Positions 1-7,606 of a stretch of DNA of 64,000 nt are shown here, piece after piece. Within the stretch, counting starts at the first letter, position 1. Each line of letters opens with the position of its first letter. Below the pieces are notes generated by a model that saw nothing but the letters and a program-made list of their open reading frames with translations, did not search any database and had not been told where the DNA came from. This stretch comes from Cyanobacteriota bacterium (lineage in GTDB: Bacteria > Cyanobacteriota > Vampirovibrionia > Vampirovibrionales > Vampirovibrionaceae). The translations under genes and the position numbers were made by a program. The DNA lies in contig JAIEMW010000001.1 in NCBI GenBank assembly GCA_019751815.1, forward strand, positions 318,197 to 382,196, given 5' to 3'.

Positions 1-68
1 CTCAAACGTCATTATAACGATACGAGACAGAAATAAGATACAGATTTTAAATTTAAAAGATTCAAAAA

Positions 69-91
69 TTTACGATATAAATATTCGTAAA
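69..91. repeat. Inverted repeat, 7 bp arms
   Basis: TTTACGA and TCGTAAA are perfect reverse complements around a 9-base AT-only centre. There is no T run, so a regulator-binding site is more likely than a terminator. Function unknown. Confidence 0.4.
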
Positions 92-159
92 GCCTCTGGG
101 GGGTTGCATCCTGGTTGAAAATTGGCTGGAGTCAAACGGTAGATGGAAATTTGGCGAAA

Positions 160-173
160 TTGACACCTGTCAA
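160..173. repeat. 14-bp palindrome TTGACA-CC-TGTCAA
   Basis: A perfect 6-2-6 palindrome, about 200 bases upstream of the pentapeptide-repeat gene. It could be an operator. The left arm also equals a consensus -35 hexamer, but I found no matching -10 at the usual distance. Confidence 0.4.
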
Positions 174-336
174 GTTTTGACTTTGAGAGCACCCTGCTCA
201 GCAGGTCTATTTATCTTACCCAAAGGACGTGATTTATGTGCTTGTAGTAAGCCGGATTTTTACCAATTTTTACAGCCAATGTGGGATGGAACCTGTGGGA
301 ACCTTTCGGCCATGGTCTTTGACCGATGATATGGAA

Positions 337-366
337 TTCACCGCTTGAGAGATAAATCGTTATAAT
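337..366 (+). promoter_or_regulatory. Probable promoter of the murF-murG run
   Basis: TATAAT at 361-366 is a perfect -10. TTCACC at 337-342 is a fair -35 with an 18-base spacer. Transcription would start about 30 bases before the pentapeptide-repeat gene, whose ribosome binding site (AGAGGA, 385-390) follows. Confidence 0.5.
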
Positions 367-402
367 AGAGACATACGGGTTGAAAGAGGAATACAGCATA
401 TT

Positions 403-729
403 ATGGTGGATACGAGCGCCTACGAACTGATTCAAGAAGACCGCCCTCATGATTTTAACCGCTGGGTGGAAACGCATGAAGGTATTGTGGATTTAACCGG
501 TGTCCACCTGAGAGGATATGACCTCCGCGCCTTTAATTTAGCAACAGCCAATTTGACCAATGCTTACATGAGAGCTGCAGATATCCGTGGATTGGACTTA
601 ACGGCCGCAAACCTTGAGGGCGTCAGTATTAAAGATGCCAAAATTAGTGGTACATTGTTCCCGCGCAATGTCAGCGCACAAGAGATTCAGCTGAGCTGGG
701 AGCACGGCACCCGGATTAGAACCACATAA
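403..729 (+). CDS. Pentapeptide-repeat protein
   Basis: This 108-residue protein carries a run of A(N/D)LxX-like five-residue repeats from about residue 28 to 88 (for example ANLTN, LDLTA, ANLEG). Such repeats fold into a right-handed quadrilateral beta-helix. There is no signal peptide or membrane segment, so it is likely cytoplasmic. The family covers many roles and no partner can be named from sequence. It begins the cell-wall gene run and murF starts 5 bases after its stop, so the two are probably co-transcribed. The ATG start follows AGAGGA 12 bases upstream. The fold is fairly sure; the function is unknown. Confidence 0.8.
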   Translation: MVDTSAYELIQEDRPHDFNRWVETHEGIVDLTGVHLRGYDLRAFNLATANLTNAYMRAADIRGLDLTAANLEGVSIKDAKISGTLFPRNVSAQEIQLSWEHGTRIRTT

Positions 730-734
730 CGCGC

Positions 735-2237
735 TTGAGCTCAGAGACGCTTCTTGATATGACCCCCTTTGCGGCCACATTTTCGGGTGCAGATATTATA
801 AAAGCGCTTGTTTTACCGGAATCTTTCCTAGAATCACTCTCTTCTGTGGAAGCTGCGCGAGTAGAAACGGATACCCGGAATTTAAGCCCGGGCGCTATTT
901 TTGTCTGCTTAAAGGGCGAGCGCTTTGACGGGCACGACTATGTGCTAAAAGCCTTTGAACAAGGGGTTGCACTGGTTGTTGTCGATGAAGGTTATTTGCT
1001 AAAACACCCTGAATGGGAGCCCATGCGGGCTCAAATTGTGGCAGTCCCCAACACGGTTGAAGCCTTGCTTGCTCTGGCTCGCTATCATCGAAGGCGCTCC
1101 AAGGCAACAGTGGTTGCAGTGACCGGAAGTTCAGGCAAAACCACTACCAAGGAAATGATCCAGGCCGGACTATCTCCCTTGGCCAAGACACAGTGCTCAT
1201 TTAAAAATCATAATAACGAAATTGGGGTGGCTCAGACCTTGCTGGGATTGCAGCCTGACACGGAAATTTTGATAGTAGAGATGGGGATGCGCGGGCTGCA
1301 CCAAATTGAGCTCCTGACAAAATACGCCGAACCCGATGTGGCAGTGGTTGTCAATGTTGGACCGGCTCATATTGGTCTTTTGGGTAGTTTAGATGCCATT
1401 GCAACAGCCAAATGTGAAATATTTTCGGGGCTGAATCCCAAAACGGGTATCGCCATTGTGAACGGAGATGATGCTTTGCTGTGTCAAACAGCAAAAAAAG
1501 GGTGGGGCAAGCCGCTAAAGCAATTTTCTCTTGGTCAAGCCTCTCAAATAGTCCCTACAGAGAAAGGCGGCATGGGCTTTGTCTATCAAAATACTCATTT
1601 TGAAATCCCACTGCCAGGAGAACACATGGTCAGTAACGCACTGGCAGCTATTGCAGTAGGAGAGGCATGTGGCTACTCGCCTAAGGATATCGCTCGTGGA
1701 CTAGCAACAGTCCATTCTGCCGAAGGCCGTTGGTCTTTACTGCTTGCCAATGAGACATTGAATACCTGGGTGATCCATGATGCCTACAATGCCAATCCGG
1801 CCAGCGTGAAGGCGTCTTTAAATGTGTTTTTAAGAGACAGTTTTTGGGGACAGGCAAAGCAGACTCCTCCCCAAAAAATGGTGATCCTAGGCGGCATGAA
1901 TGAGTTGGGGAATCATTCTGAAGCATACCACCGGCAGTTGGGTTCGTGGCTGGCGGCGCAGCCAAATTTGCTGGATTTATTGGTTTTGTTAGGTCAAGAG
2001 AGTCAATGGGTTCTGGAGGGGGTTCTGGAGGGGGTAAATACTGTTTCTCAAAACCCAATCCCTATGACTTGTCTGAAAAATGCTGAGACACAAACCCCAG
2101 AAGCTCTTTTCCAGGAGTTTCTCAATGTCTGTCTGGAACATAATCTTTCCTTGGCGAATACCGTCGTTTTACTGAAGGCATCCAGGACCTATCAGTTGGA
2201 AAACTGGATCCCGTTTTTTAAAGGGGCACAACATTAA
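735..2237 (+). CDS. murF: UDP-N-acetylmuramoyl-tripeptide--D-alanyl-D-alanine ligase
   Basis: MurF adds D-Ala-D-Ala to UDP-MurNAc-tripeptide in the last cytoplasmic step of peptidoglycan precursor synthesis. The 500-residue protein has the three Mur-ligase parts: an N-terminal substrate domain with the DTR(N)LSPGAIFVCLKG stretch, a central ATP-binding domain with P-loop VTGSSGKTTTKEM (about residue 132), and a C-terminal domain with the DAYNANPAS motif. The start is TTG at 735; an ATG at 759 (residue 9) is possible and neither has a clear Shine-Dalgarno site. A short in-frame duplication (VLEGVLEG) lies near residue 423. Its stop overlaps the mraY start by one base. Confidence 0.95.
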   Translation: MSSETLLDMTPFAATFSGADIIKALVLPESFLESLSSVEAARVETDTRNLSPGAIFVCLKGERFDGHDYVLKAFEQGVALVVVDEGYLLKHPEWEPMRAQIVAVPNTVEALLALARYHRRRSKATVVAVTGSSGKTTTKEMIQAGLSPLAKTQCSFKNHNNEIGVAQTLLGLQPDTEILIVEMGMRGLHQIELLTKYAEPDVAVVVNVGPAHIGLLGSLDAIATAKCEIFSGLNPKTGIAIVNGDDALLCQTAKKGWGKPLKQFSLGQASQIVPTEKGGMGFVYQNTHFEIPLPGEHMVSNALAAIAVGEACGYSPKDIARGLATVHSAEGRWSLLLANETLNTWVIHDAYNANPASVKASLNVFLRDSFWGQAKQTPPQKMVILGGMNELGNHSEAYHRQLGSWLAAQPNLLDLLVLLGQESQWVLEGVLEGVNTVSQNPIPMTCLKNAETQTPEALFQEFLNVCLEHNLSLANTVVLLKASRTYQLENWIPFFKGAQH

Positions 2238-3229
2238 TGGACTTTCTATTTGCGGTGATTCTGATCTCGAGCTGGGTGATCTGCGGGCTGTTTGGCAGGC
2301 TCTATATCCCCTGGCTTCAGGCCAAGATGCTCGGGCAATTTATTCGAGAAGACGGCCCCCAGTCGCATCAAAAAAAGGCAGGGACACCGACGACAGGGGG
2401 AGTGATAATCCTCCTTGGGCTTGTGACTGGCGTGGCGACCACTTTTTGGCTCAATCCAGCATATCTCACCCCGGATTTATGGTTGGTAGTGGCAGTTACC
2501 TTGGTGTTTGCCCTGCTGGGCCTGGCGGATGACGTCCTGAAAATCGCCAAAAAACACAATAAGGGTGTCCACGGCTATACAAAACTGGCTGTGCAAGCCG
2601 TTGTCGGTTTTGGTGTTGGATACTATTTATACATGCATAATCCTGAGGGTGATATAACTGTGTTTCAGTGGATGCGCGTTTTTCTGGGGCCAGGGGTGAT
2701 TGCGTTTGCGGCACTGGTGATTATGGCAGCGTCTAATGCAGTGAATATTACCGATGGTTTGGACGGTCTGGCTGGCAGTACCATGGCCGTTAGCCTGATA
2801 ACACTGGCACTCCTTTTTACGGGCGCCTGGAGCCAGACAGAAGCAGCTGTCTATCCCGATCTGGCAGTAGTTTGCTTTTCTCTGCTGGGGGGCATTTTCG
2901 GATTTCTGCTTTATAATCAATATCCAGCCAAGGTGTTTATGGGGGACACAGGGAGTTTGGCCCTAGGCGGAGCGTTGGGTGTTCTCTGTTTACTCGGAAA
3001 AGTGGATTTCTGGTTGGTCCTGATCGGTGGTATTTTTGTGCTGGAAGCTCTTTCCGTGATTCTGCAGGTAGCGTCTTTCAAAACGACTGGAAAGCGAATC
3101 TTTAAGATGAGTCCACTGCATCACCATTTTGAACTGTGCGGCTGGAACGAAGAGCGGGTCGTGTTAAGCTTTGTTGCAATCCAGGTTCTGCTGTGTGGGA
3201 CTGCCTTCTTCTTGTACAATAGAGGATGA
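2237..3229 (+). CDS. mraY: Phospho-N-acetylmuramoyl-pentapeptide-transferase
   Basis: MraY is the inner-membrane enzyme that moves phospho-MurNAc-pentapeptide from UDP to undecaprenyl phosphate, making lipid I. The 330-residue protein is strongly hydrophobic with about ten membrane segments. It shows the family's key motifs: NAVNITDGLDGLAGS near residue 168, FMGDTGSLALGG near 234, and the C-terminal PLHHHFE histidine cluster near 294. Length is normal for the family. It overlaps murF by one base (TAATG) and murD by four (ATGA), so translation is probably coupled. Confidence 0.97.
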   Translation: MDFLFAVILISSWVICGLFGRLYIPWLQAKMLGQFIREDGPQSHQKKAGTPTTGGVIILLGLVTGVATTFWLNPAYLTPDLWLVVAVTLVFALLGLADDVLKIAKKHNKGVHGYTKLAVQAVVGFGVGYYLYMHNPEGDITVFQWMRVFLGPGVIAFAALVIMAASNAVNITDGLDGLAGSTMAVSLITLALLFTGAWSQTEAAVYPDLAVVCFSLLGGIFGFLLYNQYPAKVFMGDTGSLALGGALGVLCLLGKVDFWLVLIGGIFVLEALSVILQVASFKTTGKRIFKMSPLHHHFELCGWNEERVVLSFVAIQVLLCGTAFFLYNRG

Positions 3230-4722
3230 TGAACGCGCAGACATGGCAAAACCAGCGAATTACCATCTTGGGCCTCTCTAAAAGTGGTTCGGCTGTCGCA
3301 CGATATGTCCTCAGCCGGGGAGGAGAGGTCTTTCTCAGTGAGGTCATGCCGGCAACCCCAGGAAATGCATCCGCGCGAGAGACCCTCAGTGAGCTTGGAT
3401 GCCATATTGAAATGGGGGGACATTCAAAGCAATGTTATGATTTTGCCCCCACTGTGGTTGTAAGCCCGGGTATACCTCCTTCTAGTGAGATCATTCATCA
3501 GCTGAAGCTAAGCGGATTGAGTGTAATTAGCGAAGTGGAGTTTGCCTATAGAGAATCTCAAAAGCATCAGCCGCCTGTACCATGGGTTGGGGTGACTGGA
3601 ACCAACGGAAAAACCACGACGACTTCGTTAATCGCAGAGATATTTCAACACGCGGGATACAAGGCTCCCGCTTGTGGCAATATTGGTCTACCTGTTGCCG
3701 ATGTATTAAATATAGAGCCAAAAGCAGATAGTTTTTCTGAAGCACTGCCCGATGTACTGATTGCCGAGTTGAGCTCTTACCAACTCGAGTTTTCACCGAC
3801 CCTCACCGCAAAAATTGCGGTTTTTCTCAACTTGACTCCTGATCATTTGGACTGGCATGGGTCTTTTGATGCCTATGAGCGGGCAAAGGCCAAATTGTTT
3901 ACGGGAACGCAAACCCCTGAGATGCTGATTTTAAGGGCACAGGATCCCGTCGCCTTAAAATGGTTGGCGCAAAATCCACAAAAATCTAGTGTGTGGGGAT
4001 TTGGGCTCTCTCGAACGGACTGTGAGGCCTTTCTGAATAAGGCATACCTAGATTCTGATGGCTGGATTGCCTTAGAACCGATGGAAAAATCACCGATACA
4101 GTTGTTCAAAGCCACAGCACTGAATATTATTGGGGACCACAATATTGAAAATGTTTTGGCTTCCGTGGCTGCAGCCTGGGCCTTTGGGATTTCTGCAGAC
4201 GTGATTCGGGATGCCTGTCTGGCTTTTAAGGCTGTTGCTCACCGGCTTGAATTTGTGGGTGCTAGACTCACTCCGCAAGGCGGTAATATCCGCTATTATA
4301 ATGATTCCAAGGCGACCAATCCAGAGGCCACTATTTCGGCGCTTCGTTCTTTCCCCAGTGACACGGGCTCTGTGGTTTTAATCGCAGGAGGGCGCGACAA
4401 AATGGGCCCTTTGAATGACTTTGTTCGCGAAGTGCAAGAAAACGTGACATCCGTTGTTTTGCTAGGGGAAGCGACAGACCGTTTTAAGGTGGCTCTGAAA
4501 GACGCTGGCTATTCTGCGGTCTATCGAGCAACAGATCTATCCGACGCAGTTGAGCAGGCGAGTGATTTGGTAAAGTCAGGCGTGGTTTTATTTTCTCCTG
4601 CCTGTGCCAGTTTTGATATGTTCGCCAATTTTGAGCAGCGTGGGGATGCTTTTAAAGACATTGTGAATAAAATCATCTCTTCGGGCGTCTCTTCTGGGCT
4701 TCAGGAAAAGGCAATCAAATAG
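3226..4722 (+). CDS. murD: UDP-N-acetylmuramoylalanine--D-glutamate ligase
   Basis: MurD adds D-glutamate to UDP-MurNAc-L-Ala. The 498-residue protein begins with a Rossmann-like UDP-binding domain (ITILGLSKSGSAVARY). It continues with the ATP-binding P-loop VTGTNGKTTTTSL near residue 123 and ends with the ligand-binding domain holding YYNDSKATNPEAT near 363. It is somewhat longer than typical MurD (about 440-460 residues); the extra length sits in loops. The start codon overlaps the mraY stop (ATGA), and ftsW follows after one base. Confidence 0.96.
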   Translation: MMNAQTWQNQRITILGLSKSGSAVARYVLSRGGEVFLSEVMPATPGNASARETLSELGCHIEMGGHSKQCYDFAPTVVVSPGIPPSSEIIHQLKLSGLSVISEVEFAYRESQKHQPPVPWVGVTGTNGKTTTTSLIAEIFQHAGYKAPACGNIGLPVADVLNIEPKADSFSEALPDVLIAELSSYQLEFSPTLTAKIAVFLNLTPDHLDWHGSFDAYERAKAKLFTGTQTPEMLILRAQDPVALKWLAQNPQKSSVWGFGLSRTDCEAFLNKAYLDSDGWIALEPMEKSPIQLFKATALNIIGDHNIENVLASVAAAWAFGISADVIRDACLAFKAVAHRLEFVGARLTPQGGNIRYYNDSKATNPEATISALRSFPSDTGSVVLIAGGRDKMGPLNDFVREVQENVTSVVLLGEATDRFKVALKDAGYSAVYRATDLSDAVEQASDLVKSGVVLFSPACASFDMFANFEQRGDAFKDIVNKIISSGVSSGLQEKAIK

Positions 4723-4723
4723 G

Positions 4724-5926
4724 ATGACAATCCTTCAGGACAGCGAATCTCAAGAAAAATCTTTCCATTCACCGAAATGGATGTTTGGCTCAGGTCTCGG
4801 TGAAACAACGCATGAGACCGTAGTGACACGAGCCGATCAGGCACTGTACTATGTGATTGGGGCTCTCTTGGTGCTGGGGCTGGTTTTTGTCTATTCGGCC
4901 AGTGCGCATCAGGCACTTGAAGATTCAGGAAACAGTCTTGCGATTTTGTTTAAGCAAATATTGGCCACCGGTATTGGTCTCACCGCAATGACTGTTCTAT
5001 CCGGTGTGAATTTTCAGATTTGGCGGAAACTGGCACAGCCAATGGCATTGTGCGTGATTGGTCTCCTGTTATTGACGATGGTGGTGGGAACAACCGCTAA
5101 CGGCAGTGAACGGTGGATTCCACTACCCGGCGGTTTCCAGATGCAGCCTTCTGATTTGGCCAAAATAGCGGCTGTCACCTTAATGGCGCAATCGATGGCG
5201 GGTGCGCAAAAGCGAGACCGGCTGTTATCTCTCAATTTAATGATCAATCTGATGTTGATTGGGGCGATGATTTTCTTGGTCTATCAACAGCCCAACCTAA
5301 GTGTTTCCGTTATTTTGGCTGCGCTCACGTTTGTGATGATTATGATGGGGGGCATGCCGCTCTACATCCTACTGGCAATTCCACCGGTATTATGGGCGGT
5401 ATGGCATAAAATTCGACATACAGAATACCAATGGCGGCGAATTACAGGGTGGTTGGAACCATGGAAAGACCCTCAAGATACGGGGTATAACCTGATTCAA
5501 TCGTATTACGCCATTGGGTCGGGTGGTTTCTTTGGGGTAGGGCTCTTTCATTCCGTCCAAAAGCTCTATTATCTGCCCTTTCAGCATACCGATTTTATTT
5601 TTGCGGTGATTTGTGAAGAACTGGGTTTTTGCGGGGCGATGATGGTACTGGGGCTTTTTGGGATGCTGGCCTGGCGTGGATTTTCCATTGCGCTGCACTG
5701 TCCTAGCCCTTTTGGACAGATGCTGGCCTTTGGGATTACTTTTTCAATCACGCTTCAAGCACTCATTAATATTGCTGTGACGGTGGGCGTGCTTCCGGTG
5801 ACTGGGGTAACGTTACCGCTAATTAGTTATGGGGGGACGTCGATGATTGTGACTCTTGGTATGCTTGGGATTTTGCTGAATATTTCCCGTTACAAACTCG
5901 CCCCTCGTGTATTGGAAAAAGTGTAA
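4724..5926 (+). CDS. ftsW: Lipid II glycan polymerase FtsW (SEDS family)
   Basis: FtsW is the SEDS-family glycosyltransferase that polymerises lipid II at the division septum. The 400-residue protein has about ten membrane segments after a polar N-terminal stretch of about 40 residues. It carries the family signatures GSERWIPLPGGFQMQPSD and, near the C terminus, LPLISYGGTSM. Its place between murD and murG is the usual one for FtsW rather than its relative RodA. Confidence 0.93.
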   Translation: MTILQDSESQEKSFHSPKWMFGSGLGETTHETVVTRADQALYYVIGALLVLGLVFVYSASAHQALEDSGNSLAILFKQILATGIGLTAMTVLSGVNFQIWRKLAQPMALCVIGLLLLTMVVGTTANGSERWIPLPGGFQMQPSDLAKIAAVTLMAQSMAGAQKRDRLLSLNLMINLMLIGAMIFLVYQQPNLSVSVILAALTFVMIMMGGMPLYILLAIPPVLWAVWHKIRHTEYQWRRITGWLEPWKDPQDTGYNLIQSYYAIGSGGFFGVGLFHSVQKLYYLPFQHTDFIFAVICEELGFCGAMMVLGLFGMLAWRGFSIALHCPSPFGQMLAFGITFSITLQALINIAVTVGVLPVTGVTLPLISYGGTSMIVTLGMLGILLNISRYKLAPRVLEKV

Positions 5927-5948
5927 CACTGGAAAAGGGACACTCAAG

Positions 5949-7121
5949 ATGCCTGAGGCCATGTCTCACCGAATTGTGATCACTGGTGGTGGCACAGGCG
6001 GCCATATTTATCCAGCGCTTGCCGTAGCAGAGGCGTTAAACGAAACGCAGAAGGATATAAGTATTCTTTATGTGGGGAAAACCACAGGAATGGAAGCAGA
6101 ATTGGTTTCCAAAGCGGGATTTTCGTTTCAGGGTATCTTATTTTCTGGCATGCCTCGGGTAAAAAGTCTTCTGCTCCCTGTTCAACTGATGGGCTGGCTC
6201 TGGCAGTTAGTGGCTGCAGTGGTCGCATCAATGCGTATTTTAAGGCAGTTTCGAGCGCAACTGGTGTTTGGCACAGGCGGATACGTCAGCGGACCGGTAC
6301 TGATCGCGGCCCGCTTAATAGGTATCCCTGTGGTGATTCATGAGCCCGATGCCCGTCCAGGGTTGGTCAACCGTTTTTTGGCCCCTTTTGCCACCTGTGT
6401 GACCGCAGCCTTTGAGGTCAGTCGGCATCAGCTCAATACCAAGCAGTTCGTTCATACCGGTAACCCTCTACGTGGCAGTATTATAGAGTCTCTTAAACGA
6501 ACAGAGGCTCTAGCACAATGGCAGGCCCTTTTCCCCAGTAAAGCCTGGTCTGCTGAGCGCAAGACACTTTTGATTGTCGGGGGATCACAAGGGGCCCAGA
6601 CGCTGAATCAAGTGACCGTTGAGCTACTGGATGTGTTGCTGAATCAAATGCACCTTCAGGTGATTCACCAGACTGGCGGTAAACTATACGCACCTTATTG
6701 GGAGCGTTTGCCTGAGCAATATAAAGAACATTCTGGTTATATTGTCGCTCCTTTTTTCGATAATATGCCCTTGGCACTTGCTTTGAGCGATGTGGCAATT
6801 TGTCGTGCGGGTTCGCTGACTCTCTCAGAGATGACGGCCTGTCATATACCAACGATATTGGTGCCTTACCCGTTTGCGGCGGCCAATCATCAGCAAAAAA
6901 ATGCAGAGGCCATGGTACAAGCCGGGGCTGCTCGGATGGTACTGGATAAGCAGTGTCATCCTGAGACAATCTTGTCTCATTTGAATGAGATTTTAGAGAC
7001 TCCCTCAGTATTGACCTCGATGCAAGAAGCTGCCACGAAAATGGCAAAACCCAGAGCAACGCAAGCTATCCTGGCTCAATTAGACCGCGTTTTGACAAGG
7101 ACTTTGGAGTCTTCCGATTGA
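5949..7121 (+). CDS. murG: UDP-N-acetylglucosamine--lipid I GlcNAc transferase
   Basis: MurG adds GlcNAc to lipid I on the inner face of the cytoplasmic membrane, making lipid II. The GT28-family protein starts with the glycine-rich loop ITGGGTGGHIYPAL and later shows a GGSQGAQTLN loop and CRAGSLTLSEMTA, which bind UDP-GlcNAc. I chose the ATG at 5949 (390 residues) because AAGGGA lies 8 bases upstream. The frame is open further up, to a GTG at 5907 inside ftsW, but that start has no ribosome binding site. The ATG at 5961 is another possibility. Confidence 0.95.
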   Translation: MPEAMSHRIVITGGGTGGHIYPALAVAEALNETQKDISILYVGKTTGMEAELVSKAGFSFQGILFSGMPRVKSLLLPVQLMGWLWQLVAAVVASMRILRQFRAQLVFGTGGYVSGPVLIAARLIGIPVVIHEPDARPGLVNRFLAPFATCVTAAFEVSRHQLNTKQFVHTGNPLRGSIIESLKRTEALAQWQALFPSKAWSAERKTLLIVGGSQGAQTLNQVTVELLDVLLNQMHLQVIHQTGGKLYAPYWERLPEQYKEHSGYIVAPFFDNMPLALALSDVAICRAGSLTLSEMTACHIPTILVPYPFAAANHQQKNAEAMVQAGAARMVLDKQCHPETILSHLNEILETPSVLTSMQEAATKMAKPRATQAILAQLDRVLTRTLESSD

Positions 7122-7147
7122 CAAGAGCATGAGGGAATCGCTAGAAT
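7118..7147 (+). promoter_or_regulatory. Promoter of tRNA-Gln
   Basis: A consensus -35 (TTGACA, 7118-7123) lies 18 bases before a good -10 (TAGAAT, 7142-7147). The -35 overlaps the murG stop codon. Predicted transcription starts about ten bases before the tRNA. Confidence 0.7.
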
Positions 7148-7164
7148 TTCTATCGGTTATCTAT

Positions 7165-7239
7165 TCGGGCGTCGCCAAGCGGTAAGGCAGCTGGTTTTGG
7201 TCCAGCCATTCCGAGGTTCGAATCCTTGCGCCCGAGCCA
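7165..7239 (+). tRNA. tRNA-Gln (anticodon UUG)
   Basis: The sequence folds as a full cloverleaf: acceptor stem TCGGGCG/CGCCCGA (7165-7171 with 7229-7235), anticodon stem GCTGG/CCAGC, and T-arm CGAGG-TTCGAAT-CCTTG. The anticodon loop TTTTGGT (7195-7201) places TTG at 7197-7199, which reads glutamine codons. G is the discriminator base and the CCA end is encoded (7237-7239). Confidence 0.95.
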
Positions 7240-7243
7240 TTTT

Positions 7244-7297
7244 AAAAGTCGTGATGCGAGTTTGGGTTTCTCCAGACGAGTACCACGACTTTTTTTA
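7244..7297 (+). terminator. Rho-independent terminator after tRNA-Gln
   Basis: AAAAGTCGTG (7244-7253) pairs with CACGACTTTT (7284-7293), and the T run continues to 7297. The loop is long, about 30 bases. It directly follows the tRNA. Confidence 0.75.
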
Positions 7298-7606
7298 CAA
7301 GAGGTTTTTGATAGACAGGCTTGATTTCGATCGTAAGATTGCGCTTTAATGGCAACGTTGATATCGTTGGTTTCGTCTAATAGACGTTTCCAGTTCATCA
7401 CAAAGAGCGTTGCCGCTTGCCCTTACTTACCCTTTCGTTGAGGTCTCGGCTTCTCTCTTCTAGAGACAAGACAGTTAGTGTGGTTTGGGTATTTCCTTTT
7501 TTCTCGCCACAGCCTATACACAGCGTTTTAATCGTTATTCTCTTTGTCATTTTCTGCTTTTGGCGAGAGTGAGTCGCTTTTATTAACAACGGGCTTTTGG
7601 AATTCT
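7298..7606. other. Intergenic region before the SNF2 gene
   Basis: I see no supported gene here. The frame of the SNF2 gene is open back to a TTG at 7544, but that extension reads as low-complexity hydrophobic sequence with no ribosome binding site. No clear promoter was recognised. Confidence 0.4.

Larger units (their letters stand above)
1..402. other. Upstream intergenic region with two inverted repeats
   Basis: I see no convincing gene here. It is AT-rich at the left end and holds two perfect inverted repeats: TTTACGA/TCGTAAA at 69-75 and 85-91, and TTGACA-CC-TGTCAA at 160-173. Neither is followed by a T run, so they look more like protein-binding sites than terminators. A promoter for the next gene lies at the right end. 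Confidence 0.5.

Noticed and set aside
6493..7059. 188-codon open frame antisense to murG
   Set aside because: It lies wholly within murG, and the predicted protein is low in family-like features.
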